This document shows, piece after piece, positions 1-7,878 of a DNA stretch of 8,687 nucleotides. A program made the position numbers and the translations under genes. Each line of letters opens with the position of its first letter. Position 1 is the stretch's first letter. Source of the stretch: an uncultured bacterium (GTDB taxonomy: Bacteria > Bacteroidota > Bacteroidia > Bacteroidales > Paludibacteraceae); assembly GCA_947074225.1 (NCBI GenBank), contig CAMTOX010000061.1:1-8687 (forward strand), written 5' to 3'. Under the pieces are notes generated by a model that saw only the letters and a program-made list of their open reading frames with translations, ran no database searches and had not been told where the DNA came from.

Positions 1-1
1 A

Positions 2-82
2 AGATATAAAGGGGGGGGGAATGGTCTCTTTGGGATGTTTGTTTATAATGAACATGATGAGGATGTGGTGGATGTAGTGTAG
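2..82 (+). CDS. 3' end of an unidentified upstream gene (partial)
   Basis: One frame stays open from the window edge to a TAG at 80-82 and would encode about 26 C-terminal residues: a Gly-Gly-Gly stretch from the G run, then GLFGMFVYNE and an acidic tail ending DEDVVDVV. The acidic end and the A/T palindrome starting exactly at the stop codon support a real gene end. A second frame is also open to about position 75, so the frame is not certain. I do not recognise the protein. No function can be given from so short a piece. Confidence 0.35.
   Translation, partial: RYKGGGNGLFGMFVYNEHDEDVVDVV
11..19. repeat. Run of nine G
   Basis: Nine consecutive G lie between AAA and AATGG, striking in an otherwise A/T-rich region. 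In the likely upstream reading frame they encode three glycines. Such tracts can change length by slippage, which here would alter the last 20 or so residues of the upstream protein; they are also a common site of sequencing error. Confidence 0.9.
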
Positions 83-115
83 TTAAAATTTAACTATATT
101 TCTTCTTTTTTTATT
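80..115 (+). terminator. Weak A/T-rich terminator candidate for the upstream gene
   Basis: TAGTTAAA (80-87) and TTTAACTA (89-96) are perfect inverted repeats around one base, giving a small A/T hairpin that includes the TAG stop of the upstream frame. A pyrimidine-rich stretch with seven T in a row follows to about 115. The stem has only one G-C pair, so it is weak as an intrinsic terminator. Its position directly on a stop codon is the main reason to list it. Confidence 0.3.
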
Positions 116-173
116 ATAATATTAACAATTAATATTTAACATAGGAGGATGCTGTAAATCTTGTTAATTTTAC
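97..173. other. A/T-rich intergenic stretch with no recognised gene
   Basis: This segment is strongly A/T-rich and sits just upstream of the promoter. It could act as an upstream A/T element or binding region, but I see no clear operator palindrome and no ORF worth calling. The whole gene-free region 83-401 is accounted for by this stretch, the promoter, the leader RNA and its terminator. Confidence 0.6.
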
Positions 174-204
174 TTGTTCTGCATGATTAAAAATCGTAAT
201 TTTG
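174..204 (+). promoter_or_regulatory. Bacteroidota-type promoter for the pyr leader and operon
   Basis: TTG at 174-176 is followed by a 20-base spacer and TAATTTTG at 197-204. This fits the Bacteroidota primary sigma consensus of TTTG/TTG near -33 and TAnnTTTG near -7, with all six fixed positions of the -7 box matched. Transcription should start a few bases after the box, at roughly 208-211, so the mRNA would carry a leader of about 190 bases before pyrC. The start point is inferred, not seen. Confidence 0.65.
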
Positions 205-232
205 CACTCAAATAATAATAGCAAAGAAACCA

Positions 233-331
233 ATGCGATTTAACTTCCGAAAGCTTCAGTTACAGTCAGGTATTGCCCAGAGCATTGCTTGTCAAACTGT
301 TTTATTTTCGAGAAGTATATATTTATATTAA
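233..331 (+). CDS. Possible pyr leader peptide (32 aa)
   Basis: An ATG at 233 opens a 32-codon frame ending in TAA at 329-331. The peptide starts MRFNFRKLQLQSGIAQ and ends VLFSRSIYLY. It has no domain or signal peptide, and no run of a single residue that would suggest amino-acid sensing. The start lies about 24 bases after the predicted transcription start, behind an A-rich GCAAAGAAACCA that resembles the A-rich regions before carA and carB. The last two bases of the stop codon are the first two bases of the terminator stem, so a ribosome at the stop would cover the stem's 5' arm. Codons 23-32 lie on the U-rich part of the leader. A frame of this length can occur by chance in A/T-rich DNA; only its placement makes it notable. 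Confidence 0.4.
   Translation: MRFNFRKLQLQSGIAQSIACQTVLFSRSIYLY
262..308 (+). promoter_or_regulatory. Possible pause hairpin with U-rich tract in the leader
   Basis: ACAGT (262-266) pairs with ACTGT (296-300). Inside, CAGGTATTGC (267-276) pairs with GCATTGCTTG (282-291), with one T-T mismatch and two G-U pairs, around the loop CCAGA (277-281). The four bases 292-295 form a bulge. The sequence directly after the stem is TTTATTTT (301-308), U-rich in RNA. A hairpin followed at once by a U-rich stretch is the kind of site where polymerase pauses when UTP is scarce. The role is inferred from this arrangement. Confidence 0.4.
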
Positions 332-366
332 GAGTAACTATTTATAGGATAGTTGCTCTTTTTTTT
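330..366 (+). terminator. Intrinsic terminator (attenuator) before pyrC
   Basis: AAGAGTAACTA (330-340) pairs along its full length with TAGTTGCTCTT (350-360), with one G-U pair, around a nine-base loop. Eight T in a row (359-366) form the tail, the first two paired in the stem. This is the best intrinsic terminator in the window. It lies between the only good promoter and the first operon gene, so it is likely regulatory. The TAA of the 233-331 frame overlaps its first two bases. Confidence 0.75.
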
Positions 367-401
367 GTAGGTAATAGCCATAAATTAAAACCAAAATAAT
401 T

Positions 402-1703
402 GTGTTAAAGCGTTTGAACAATAAAGAAAGACTCAGTCTCCTCGTAAAAGGTGCGGAAGTGTATACCGGTGGAAAACTCCAAAAGGTAGATTTGCGTATT
501 GAGAATGGTGTGATAACATCTATGGGTGAGTTGCAAGGTGCCAATGGAGAAGCTCTTTTTGATGCTTCGGGGTGTGTTTTGATGCCTGGATTGGCCGATG
601 TGCATGTTCATTTGCGCGAACCCGGTTTCTCATATAAGGAGACTATTGCTACCGGTACTATGGCAGCTGCAGCTGGCGGATATACTTTAGTTTGTTCTAT
701 GCCGAACTTGAATCCGGCACCCGATTCTCCCGATACATTACAGCAACAATTGGAAATGATTCAAGCCGACGCTTATATACCAGTGGTGCCTTATGGTTGT
801 ATTACTAAAGGACAGAAAGGTGAGGGTGAATTGGTCGACTTTAAAGCTTTGCAACCTAAGGTGTGCGGATTCTCGGACGATGGGCGTGGCGTACAACGCC
901 GAGAGCTAATGGCCGAGGCGATGAAGCAGGTGGCGCAACTTGGTGGAATGATAGTGGCGCACTGTGAAGATGAGTCGTTGTTGCATGGAGGTTATATTCA
1001 TGAGGGCGTTTATGCGGCGCAACATGGACATAAAGGCATATGCAGTGAAAGTGAATGGAAACAGGTGGAGCGCGATTTAGAACTGGTGAAAGGGTCTGGA
1101 TGTGCGTATCACATCTGTCATATATCTACCAAAGAGACGGTAGAGTTGGTACGCCGAGCTAAGGCCGACGGTGTAAATGTTACTTGCGAAACAGCTCCAC
1201 ACTATTTACTTCTGTGCGATGAGGATTTGCAAGAGGATGGATGCTTCAAAATGAACCCCCCTTTACGTGCATCGGACGATAGAGATGCATTAATTCAAGG
1301 AATTATTGATGGAACAATAGATATGATTGCTACAGACCATGCGCCACACTCGGCCGATGAGAAGAGTTGTGGGTTAAGCAAAAGTGCCTTTGGTATTGTG
1401 GGATTAGAGAGCGCTTTTGCATTGCTTTATACCCATTTGGTAAAGAAAAATATAATTTCTTTGGAGCGCCTTATAGAATTAATGGTGGTAGCCCCACGTA
1501 AGCGTTTCCAATTTCCGGCAGAGGTTCAGGTGGGTCAATTGGCAAATTTTACGTTAAAGGAGTTGCAAAGTAGTTATAAAATAGAGCGTGCAAACTTCTT
1601 CTCAATGGGTAAGGCAATGCCTTTTGAAGGTTGGGAAGTGATGGGTAAGACATTGATGACAGTGTATAATGGGGTAGTGGTGTACAAACCTAGTACTCTG
1701 TAA
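402..1703 (+). CDS. pyrC: Dihydroorotase, class I (PyrC)
   Basis: This cytosolic zinc enzyme reversibly cyclises N-carbamoyl-L-aspartate to L-dihydroorotate, the third step of UMP synthesis. At 433 aa it has the normal class I length. Expected metal and catalytic residues are present: HVH at H68 and H70 within DVHVHLREPG, the DDG motif at D159-D160, H187 in VAHCED, H240 in HICHIS, and the catalytic aspartate D312 in ATDHAPH. The wording of MPNLNPAPDS, GFSDDGRGVQ and HGHKGICSESEW is, as I recall it, typical of Clostridia. The start is unusual: an in-frame TAA lies at 381-383 and the first in-frame ATG is codon 41, past the conserved N-terminal strands, so a GTG at 402 (or TTG at 414) must be used. 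It is the first operon gene, 35 bases after the attenuator-like terminator. Confidence 0.95.
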   Translation: MLKRLNNKERLSLLVKGAEVYTGGKLQKVDLRIENGVITSMGELQGANGEALFDASGCVLMPGLADVHVHLREPGFSYKETIATGTMAAAAGGYTLVCSMPNLNPAPDSPDTLQQQLEMIQADAYIPVVPYGCITKGQKGEGELVDFKALQPKVCGFSDDGRGVQRRELMAEAMKQVAQLGGMIVAHCEDESLLHGGYIHEGVYAAQHGHKGICSESEWKQVERDLELVKGSGCAYHICHISTKETVELVRRAKADGVNVTCETAPHYLLLCDEDLQEDGCFKMNPPLRASDDRDALIQGIIDGTIDMIATDHAPHSADEKSCGLSKSAFGIVGLESAFALLYTHLVKKNIISLERLIELMVVAPRKRFQFPAEVQVGQLANFTLKELQSSYKIERANFFSMGKAMPFEGWEVMGKTLMTVYNGVVVYKPSTL

Positions 1704-1755
1704 AGAGAGTCTAAGCAGCAGAATTGAAATTAGAAAGAAACAGAATAAATATTAT

Positions 1756-2841
1756 ATGAAACCTTACACGAAGAAGATTGTACTTGAAAATGGTATGGAA
1801 TTTTACGGTTACGGCTTTGGTGCCGACCGCGAAGTGATTAATGAAGTGGTGTTTAATACCTCTATGGTGGGGTATCAGGAAATCATGTCCGATCCAAGTT
1901 ATACCGATCAGATGGTAGTGATGACCTATCCGCTAATTGGTAACTATGGTATTACCGACGAGGATTATGAGACTAAATTTCCATCGATAGGTGGGTTGAT
2001 AGTGCGTGAATATAACGATGTACCAAGTAACTTCCGTTATACAAAAACTTTGAGCGAAGTGTTCGAGGAGCATAATGTTCCTGGTATTAGTGGTGTAGAT
2101 ACGCGTATGTTGACTCGTATTATCCGTAATGAGGGTAGTCAACGTGTGCTGTTAACATCGGTCGATACTCCGGTTGAGGAGGCTTTGGCTAAGATGGCTG
2201 CTACAGCATGGCCTACAGATCAGGTGGCTCGTGTGAGTTGTAGAAAGCGTTGGTTTAGTCGTACACCAAATCATAAGTATGAGGTGATAGCCATAGACTG
2301 CGGAATAAAATATAATATCATTCGCCAATTGAATTTGAAAGAGTGTAATGTTACTGTGGTGCCTCATAACACCACTGCCGAAGAGATTATGGCTTTCCAG
2401 CCAGATGGTCTATTTTTATCTAATGGTCCTGGAAACCCAGAAGATGTAAAGAGTGTGATTGAGGTGATACGTGAGTTGCGTGGAAAGTTACCTATCTTTG
2501 GAATCTGTTTAGGACATCAGCTTATCTCATTGGCTTATGGTGCCGAGACTTATAAATTAAAGTTTGGACACCGTGGTGGTAATCACCCGGTAAAGAATCT
2601 GTTGAATGATAAAGTAGAGATAACAAGTCAGAATCATAGCTTTGCAGTGCGTCAGGAGTCGTTACAGAATACAGGTCTTGAGGCAACTCATTTAAATATT
2701 CTTGATAATACGGTAGAGGGTGTTCGTTCACTAAAAGATCAAGTGTTTAGTGTGCAGTATCACCCTGAAAGTGCCCCAGGTCCTCAGGATAGTCACTACC
2801 TTTTCGACATTTTCATTGAGATGATGCAAAATAACAAATAA
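1756..2841 (+). CDS. carA: Carbamoyl-phosphate synthase small (glutaminase) subunit
   Basis: CarA hydrolyses glutamine and passes ammonia through a tunnel to CarB, which makes carbamoyl phosphate for pyrimidines and arginine. The N-terminal half (about residues 1-150) is the CPSase small-subunit domain, with [20 protein letters not shown] and TYPLIGNYG. The C-terminal half is a class I glutamine amidotransferase with LSNGPGNP, the nucleophile C251 in GICLGHQ, and the partners H336 and E338 in QYHPES. The length of 361 aa is normal. It begins 52 bases after pyrC at an ATG in ATTATATGAAA with no Shine-Dalgarno sequence; the start fits the family's short N-terminus. The partner subunit follows 43 bases downstream. 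Residue style is closer to Clostridia than to typical Bacteroides, but this subunit alone is not decisive. Confidence 0.96.
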   Translation: MKPYTKKIVLENGMEFYGYGFGADREVINEVVFNTSMVGYQEIMSDPSYTDQMVVMTYPLIGNYGITDEDYETKFPSIGGLIVREYNDVPSNFRYTKTLSEVFEEHNVPGISGVDTRMLTRIIRNEGSQRVLLTSVDTPVEEALAKMAATAWPTDQVARVSCRKRWFSRTPNHKYEVIAIDCGIKYNIIRQLNLKECNVTVVPHNTTAEEIMAFQPDGLFLSNGPGNPEDVKSVIEVIRELRGKLPIFGICLGHQLISLAYGAETYKLKFGHRGGNHPVKNLLNDKVEITSQNHSFAVRQESLQNTGLEATHLNILDNTVEGVRSLKDQVFSVQYHPESAPGPQDSHYLFDIFIEMMQNNK

Positions 2842-2884
2842 CCATAAGAGTCTACTAATAAGAAACTACAGCAAAAAAAGATAT

Positions 2885-5800
2885 ATGCCAAAAAGAGAAG
2901 ATATTAAGAAGGTGTTGGTAATCGGTTCGGGTCCAATTGTGATTGGTCAAGCAGCCGAGTTCGACTATGCAGGAACACAAGCTTGTTTAGCTTTGCGCGA
3001 AGAGGGTTACGAGGTAATCTTGGTAAACTCAAATCCTGCCACAATCATGACCGATACACACATTGCCGATAAAGTGTATATGGAGCCATTGACATTGGAA
3101 TATGTAGCCAAAATTATTCGTTATGAACGTCCGGATGCTATTGTACCAGGTCTAGGTGGACAAACAGGTTTGAACTTAGCGGTTCAGTTGGCAAAGAAAG
3201 GTATTCTTGAGGAGTGTGATGTTGAGATTTTAGGTACCTCTTTTGAGAGTATTGAACGTGCTGAAGACCGTGAGTTGTTTAAAGCTCTTTGTGAAGAGCT
3301 TGGCGAACCGGTGTTACCTTCTGTAATTGCTAATACTATGAAAGAGGGTATTGAGGCAGCCGAAAAGATTGGTTATCCGGTGGTGTTACGTCCGGCATTT
3401 ACCTTGGGTGGTACCGGCGGTGGCTTTGCCGACAATGAAGAGGAGTTACGCGAAGTAATGCGACATGCACTCTCTTTGTCGCCAACACACCAAGTGTTGG
3501 TAGAGAAAAGTATTAAAGGCTTTAAGGAGATTGAGTATGAAGTGATGCGCGATAGTAACGATACCGCCATTACCATATGTAATATGGAGAATATTGATCC
3601 TGTAGGGGTGCATACCGGCGACTCTATGGTTGTGGCTCCGAGCCAAACATTGACCAATAAAGAGTATCAATTGCTACGCGATAGTGCTCTAAAGATTATT
3701 CGTGAGTTGAAAATTGAGGGTGGTTGTAACGTACAGTTTGCCCTAGACCCACTCTCTTTCAATTACTATTTAATTGAGGTGAACCCTCGTGTAAGTCGCT
3801 CTTCGGCACTTGCTTCAAAGGCCACTGGTTATCCTATTGCTCGTGTAAGTGCAAAAATTGCTGTGGGATTACGCTTAGACGAGATTCAAATTGCAAATAC
3901 TCCGGCAAGTTTTGAACCCGCTCTAGACTATGTGGTGACAAAAATTGCACGCTTCCCATTCGATAAATTTGCCGATGCTTCAAACAGCTTAGGTACACAG
4001 ATGAAAGCTACAGGTGAGGTGATGGCTGTGGGACGTACCATAGAAGAGAGCTTGTTAAAGGCGGTGCGCTCATTAGAAACAGGAGTGTGTCACCTATACC
4101 ACAAGAAGTTTGACGGAATGGAGAATGCTGAACTGTTGGAGTATATTCGTACAGCAACCGACGATCGTTTATATGCTATAGCGCAATTAATTCGTCAAGG
4201 AGTAGACCTTGGTATGATTTATAACGCTACAAAAATAGATATGTTCTTCCTTGAGAAGTTTAAAAATATAGTAGAGTTTGAGAAGGAGTTGTATGCAAAA
4301 CCTTTTGATGTAGAGGCATTACGTGATGCTAAAATCATGGGATTTAGCGATAAGTTCATTGGCCAACTTTGGCGTAGTGATGAATTTGGTATCTTTAACT
4401 TCCGTAAAGAACATAATTTATTCCCGGTTTATAAGATGATTGATACTTGCGCTAGCGAGTTTAGTTCTTATGTGCCTTACTTCTATTCGACCTATGAGCA
4501 GGAGAATGAATCGGTAGTGAGCGATAAGAAGAAGATTATTGTGTTAGGATCGGGACCTATACGTATTGGACAAGGTGTTGAGTTTGATTACTCTACCGTA
4601 CATGCTATATGGAGTATTCATAAAGCAGGTTATGAGTCCATCATCATTAACAATAATCCAGAAACAGTATCGACCGACTATACTACTAGCGATAAGCTCT
4701 ATTTTGAGCCGTTGACCATTGAAGATGTAATGAATGTAATTCATTTGGAGAATCCAGAGGGTATTGTAGTTTCATTGGGCGGTCAAACAGCTATTAACTT
4801 AGCAGAGCCATTGCATCGTTTGGGTGTGCCAATTATTGGTACCGATGTTCAGGCAATTGAGAATGCTGAAAACCGCGATAGCTTTGAGAAAATTATGACT
4901 TCTTTAGGAATTCCTCAGCCAAATGGTGAAGCTGTTACTACCATTGAAGATGGTATTCGTGTGGCCGAACGTATTGGCTATCCTGTACTGGTGCGCCCAA
5001 GTTATGTGCTTGGTGGTAGAGCTATGCAGATAGTGAATAATACCGAAGCTTTAAAGCATTATTTACAGACAGCGGTAGAGGTGAATACTTCGCAACCGGT
5101 GCTTGTAGATAAATATATTATGGGTAAAGAGCTTGAGGTAGATGCCATTTGCGATGGTACCCATGTCTTTGTACCTGGAATTATGGAGCACGTAGAGAAA
5201 ACGGGTATCCACTCGGGCGATAGTATTTCGGTTTACCCAACTTTTAGCGTGTCGCAAGAGGTTAAAGATAAGATTTTAGACTATACCATTCGCTTGGGTA
5301 AAGAGATTGGTATAATAGGTTTATATAATATTCAGTTTATTGCCGACGATAAAGACGATGTATATGTTATTGAGGTGAACCCTCGTTCAAGTCGTACTGT
5401 ACCTTTCTTGAGTAAGGCTACCGGAGTACCTATGGCCGACATTGCAACACAAGTGATACTTGGTGGCAAACTTCACGACTTAGGTTATACAGAGGTCTAT
5501 CCGGAAGAAAAGAAACGTTGGTATGTAAAAGCGCCAGCATTCTCTTTCTCGAAGATTAGAGGTATGGATGCCTATTTGTCGCCAGAGATGAAATCTACCG
5601 GCGAAGCTATTGGCTATGACAACAAGTTAACGCGTGCTTTGTTTAAGGCTTTACGCTCGTCGGGAATGACGGTAGCCAACTATGGAACTTTGCTTGCTAC
5701 CATTGCCGACTGTGATAAAGAGCGTGCTTTACCATTGATTAAACGTTTCTACGATTTAGGTTTCAATATTGAAGCTACCAAAGGTACAGCCGATTTCTTA

Positions 5801-6067
5801 CGTCATAATGGTATTCGTACACGTAGCCGCGCTAAATTGAGTGAAGGTTCGACGGAGCTTTTTGATGCGTTACGTCAAGGTCATGTAAACTATGTAATCA
5901 ATACTGTAGATATTAATCATACCTCTACCACTCGCGATGGTTATCAGATACGTCGTTGTGCAGTAGAGAATAATGTTTCTATGTTTACCTCATTGGAGAC
6001 TGTACGTGTACTTTTAGATGTTCTTGAAGAGACTACTTTAGGCGTTTCGACCATTGATGCTGAATAA
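2885..6067 (+). CDS. carB: Carbamoyl-phosphate synthase large subunit
   Basis: CarB makes carbamoyl phosphate from bicarbonate, ammonia supplied by CarA and two ATP. The two homologous halves are clear. The first opens with [20 protein letters not shown] (residues 14-33), has R169 in [12 protein letters not shown] and ends its active site with [10 protein letters not shown] (from E298). The second restarts with [12 protein letters not shown] (from V553) and has [12 protein letters not shown] (from E830). An oligomerisation region lies between, about 400-550, and a methylglyoxal-synthase-like allosteric domain occupies about 935-1060, where UMP and similar effectors act in known enzymes. The length of 1060 aa is complete and near that of Bacillus enzymes. 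The [20 protein letters not shown] form is the common bacterial one; the CarB I associate with Bacteroides has a eukaryote-like GSGALKIGEAGEFDYSGSQA, so this copy looks foreign to that phylum. The start ATG lies in AAAGATATATG, without a Shine-Dalgarno sequence. Confidence 0.97.
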   Translation: MPKREDIKKVLVIGSGPIVIGQAAEFDYAGTQACLALREEGYEVILVNSNPATIMTDTHIADKVYMEPLTLEYVAKIIRYERPDAIVPGLGGQTGLNLAVQLAKKGILEECDVEILGTSFESIERAEDRELFKALCEELGEPVLPSVIANTMKEGIEAAEKIGYPVVLRPAFTLGGTGGGFADNEEELREVMRHALSLSPTHQVLVEKSIKGFKEIEYEVMRDSNDTAITICNMENIDPVGVHTGDSMVVAPSQTLTNKEYQLLRDSALKIIRELKIEGGCNVQFALDPLSFNYYLIEVNPRVSRSSALASKATGYPIARVSAKIAVGLRLDEIQIANTPASFEPALDYVVTKIARFPFDKFADASNSLGTQMKATGEVMAVGRTIEESLLKAVRSLETGVCHLYHKKFDGMENAELLEYIRTATDDRLYAIAQLIRQGVDLGMIYNATKIDMFFLEKFKNIVEFEKELYAKPFDVEALRDAKIMGFSDKFIGQLWRSDEFGIFNFRKEHNLFPVYKMIDTCASEFSSYVPYFYSTYEQENESVVSDKKKIIVLGSGPIRIGQGVEFDYSTVHAIWSIHKAGYESIIINNNPETVSTDYTTSDKLYFEPLTIEDVMNVIHLENPEGIVVSLGGQTAINLAEPLHRLGVPIIGTDVQAIENAENRDSFEKIMTSLGIPQPNGEAVTTIEDGIRVAERIGYPVLVRPSYVLGGRAMQIVNNTEALKHYLQTAVEVNTSQPVLVDKYIMGKELEVDAICDGTHVFVPGIMEHVEKTGIHSGDSISVYPTFSVSQEVKDKILDYTIRLGKEIGIIGLYNIQFIADDKDDVYVIEVNPRSSRTVPFLSKATGVPMADIATQVILGGKLHDLGYTEVYPEEKKRWYVKAPAFSFSKIRGMDAYLSPEMKSTGEAIGYDNKLTRALFKALRSSGMTVANYGTLLATIADCDKERALPLIKRFYDLGFNIEATKGTADFLRHNGIRTRSRAKLSEGSTELFDALRQGHVNYVINTVDINHTSTTRDGYQIRRCAVENNVSMFTSLETVRVLLDVLEETTLGVSTIDAE

Positions 6068-6086
6068 TTAAGAGTTAACAATTATA

Positions 6087-6125
6087 CCCGATGGCATAAA
6101 ATAGTTTCTATTTTGTACCATCGGG
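6087..6125 (+). promoter_or_regulatory. Stable stem-loop between carB and pyrK
   Basis: An 18-base arm (6087-6104, starting CCCGATGG) pairs with 6108-6125 (ending CCATCGGG) around a TTT loop, with one C-A mismatch and one G-U pair. The base of the stem is eight perfect pairs, mostly G-C. No T run follows on either strand, so it is a poor intrinsic terminator. It ends 16 bases before the pyrK start. It could protect or process the mRNA, lower expression of pyrK-pyrD-pyrF relative to carAB, or be an old terminator from when carB ended a transcript. Its function is not known. Confidence 0.75.
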
Positions 6126-6141
6126 ATTCATTACCGAAATT

Positions 6142-6885
6142 ATGTTTAAACGTAACCAATATATCATTCAAAAGAATGTGGAGTTGGCCCCAATGGTTTA
6201 CTGCATGGTTCTGCAGGGCGACACTCAATATATTACCCATCCGGGTCAGTTTGTAGAAGTGGAGCTTCCGGGCCTTTATTTGCGTCGTCCAATCTCTGTT
6301 TGCGATTGGGATGAAACAACCTTGACTTTGATTTATAAAGTAGTGGGACAAGGTACGGACCTGATGAGTGTCTTGTGTGAGGGTACGGAGTTGGATTTAT
6401 TGACCGGACTTGGTAATGGCTTTGATACCTCTGTGCGTACACGTCATCCATTATTGGTTGGTGGCGGCGTAGGGGTGCCACCGCTCTATAAGTTATGTAA
6501 GCAACTTATTGCCGAAGGAAAAAGACCTACTGTGATATTGGGTTTCAACACTGCCGATGAAGCTTTTTACTTTAATGAGTTTTGTGCTTTAGGCATTGAG
6601 GTGTTTGTTTCTACTGCCGATGGTAGCGGAGGAACCCCGGGTTTTGTGACCGATGCTATGGCGGCAAATAATGTACTTTACGATTATGTGTACTCTTGTG
6701 GTCCACTACCTATGTTAAAAGCTGTGGCCGCAATGACTCCAACCGAAGGACAATATAGCTTTGAGGAGCGTATGGGGTGTGGATTTGGTGCCTGCGTGGG
6801 CTGTTCTATGATGACTAAGAATGGTAGTAAACGTGTATGTAAAGAGGGCCCGGTATTTACTAAAGAAGAGGTGATTTGGGATTAA
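6142..6885 (+). CDS. pyrK: Dihydroorotate dehydrogenase B electron-transfer subunit (PyrK)
   Basis: PyrK carries FAD and a [2Fe-2S] cluster and moves electrons from the FMN of PyrD to NAD+, forming the class 1B heterotetramer in the cytosol. The ferredoxin-reductase-like FAD domain has RRPIS (48-52). The NAD-binding domain has GGGVGVPPL (107-115). The cluster cysteines are C213, C218, C221 and C233, spaced C-x4-C-x2-C-x11-C, as in known PyrK proteins. The length of 247 aa is normal. The start lies 74 bases after carB, just past a strong stem-loop, in GAAATTATG with no Shine-Dalgarno sequence. Its stop is three bases before the first possible pyrD ATG, matching the tight pairing expected of two subunits made in equal amounts. 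Confidence 0.95.
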   Translation: MFKRNQYIIQKNVELAPMVYCMVLQGDTQYITHPGQFVEVELPGLYLRRPISVCDWDETTLTLIYKVVGQGTDLMSVLCEGTELDLLTGLGNGFDTSVRTRHPLLVGGGVGVPPLYKLCKQLIAEGKRPTVILGFNTADEAFYFNEFCALGIEVFVSTADGSGGTPGFVTDAMAANNVLYDYVYSCGPLPMLKAVAAMTPTEGQYSFEERMGCGFGACVGCSMMTKNGSKRVCKEGPVFTKEEVIWD

Positions 6886-6888
6886 TAT

Positions 6889-7833
6889 ATGGAGTATATT
6901 GAAAAAAATGAGACTATGAATAGTAGTATAGATTTATCGGTAAACTTAGCAGGTATGCCTATGGATAATCCCATAGTACCTGCCAGTGGTACCTTTGGTT
7001 TTGGTAAGGAGTTTTCAGAGTTCTACGATATTAATATCTTAGGTTCTTTCTCTTTTAAAGGAACCACACGCGATAGCCGTTTTGGTAACCCCACGCCTCG
7101 TATTGCGGAGTGTGAATCAGGAATGATTAATGCTGTAGGGTTGCAAAATCCAGGCATTGAAGCAATTATTGCGCATGAACTTCCTGCTATGAAAGCCTAT
7201 TTTCATAAACCGGTAGTAGCAAATATTAGTGGCTTCTCGTTAGAGGAGTATGTTTACTGTTGTGAACGTATAGATGAGCAAGAGCAGGTTGGAATTATAG
7301 AGGTTAATGTAAGTTGTCCGAATGTGAAACATGGTGGCATGAGCTTTGGCACCTCTCCTGAGGCTGCTGCCGAAGTAACACGAGCGGTGAAGGCGGTAAC
7401 AACAAAACCTGTGTTTATTAAACTCACTCCTAATGTTACAGATATTGTCTCTATTGCAAAAGCTTGTGAGGAGGCAGGTGCCGATGGTATCTGTTTAATC
7501 AATACATTGTTAGGTATGCGTATTGACTTGAAACGTCGTCGTCCGGTTATTGCTAATGTAATGGGTGGTTTCTCTGGTCCTGCCGTATTTCCAGTAGCGG
7601 TGCGTATGGTGCATCAGGTAAGCAAGGTTTGTAATATTCCGATAATGGGTTGCGGCGGAGTGTCGACAGCAGCCGATGTTATCGAGATGATGATGGCAGG
7701 TGCTACAGCAGTGCAGGTGGGATCGGCAAATTTAAAAAACCCATATGCTTGTAAAGAGATTATTGAGAACTTACCAATAGAGATGGAGCGTTTGGGTATT
7801 ACTAAACTATCTGATATTATTGGTATTGTATAA
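6889..7833 (+). CDS. pyrD: Dihydroorotate dehydrogenase B catalytic subunit (PyrD, class 1B)
   Basis: This FMN enzyme oxidises dihydroorotate to orotate and passes electrons to PyrK and then NAD+. Visible features are ASGTFGFG (32-39), NAVGLQNPG (81-89), the active-site loop NVSCPNVKHGG with catalytic base C143 (cysteine rather than serine marks class 1), K178 in KLTPNVTD, and the FMN-phosphate region GCGGVSTAADV followed by GSAN. The adjacent pyrK confirms class 1B. Two starts are possible: the ATG at 6889 gives 314 aa, while the ATG at 6916 removes nine residues and gives MNSSIDLSVNLAGM, closer to the usual N-terminus and preceded by an A-rich GAAAAAAATGAGACT. I keep 6889 but consider 6916 about equally likely. 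Wording such as KGTTRDSRFGNPTPRIAECE is, as I recall, Clostridia-like. Confidence 0.95.
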   Translation: MEYIEKNETMNSSIDLSVNLAGMPMDNPIVPASGTFGFGKEFSEFYDINILGSFSFKGTTRDSRFGNPTPRIAECESGMINAVGLQNPGIEAIIAHELPAMKAYFHKPVVANISGFSLEEYVYCCERIDEQEQVGIIEVNVSCPNVKHGGMSFGTSPEAAAEVTRAVKAVTTKPVFIKLTPNVTDIVSIAKACEEAGADGICLINTLLGMRIDLKRRRPVIANVMGGFSGPAVFPVAVRMVHQVSKVCNIPIMGCGGVSTAADVIEMMMAGATAVQVGSANLKNPYACKEIIENLPIEMERLGITKLSDIIGIV

Positions 7834-7878
7834 CAGAGTGCATAAAATTATATTTTTAGACCAAAACAAACATTATAT

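Larger units (their letters stand above)
208..366 (+). promoter_or_regulatory. Candidate attenuator leader RNA of the pyr operon
   Basis: Between the promoter and pyrC lies a leader that would end at an intrinsic terminator 36 bases before the pyrC start, so transcripts must read through the terminator to express the operon. In order it holds an A-rich translation-start region (211-232), a 32-codon ORF (233-331), a hairpin (262-300), a U-rich tract (301-308) and the terminator (330-366). This order resembles E. coli pyrBI, where low UTP makes polymerase pause in a U-rich region, the ribosome on the leader ORF catches up, and the terminator cannot form. I see no PyrR-binding loop and recognise no known riboswitch. 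It could instead be a free-standing small RNA ending at the terminator. Confidence 0.5.

Noticed and set aside
143..157. AGGAGG directly followed by ATG, looking like a Shine-Dalgarno site and start
   Set aside because: There is no spacing between the two, the frame is only ATG CTG TAA, and the site lies upstream of the predicted promoter.
276..282. CCCAGAG in the leader hairpin, resembling part of a PyrR-binding loop
   Set aside because: Only the CCNGNG core matches; the following AGG and the flanking bases of the PyrR consensus are absent, and no pyrR gene is visible.
318..325. TATATTTA as a second -7 box that would start transcription past the leader ORF
   Set aside because: It lacks the final G of TAnnTTTG and has no TTG at a suitable distance; such A/T words are expected in this region.
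364..388. TTTG with TAAATTAA as a promoter between the terminator and pyrC
   Set aside because: The -7 box misses two fixed bases, and the TTTG is part of the terminator's T tail.
6109..6115. TATTTTG in the carB-pyrK gap as an internal promoter
   Set aside because: It is one base short of TAnnTTTG and is part of the 3' arm of the stem-loop.
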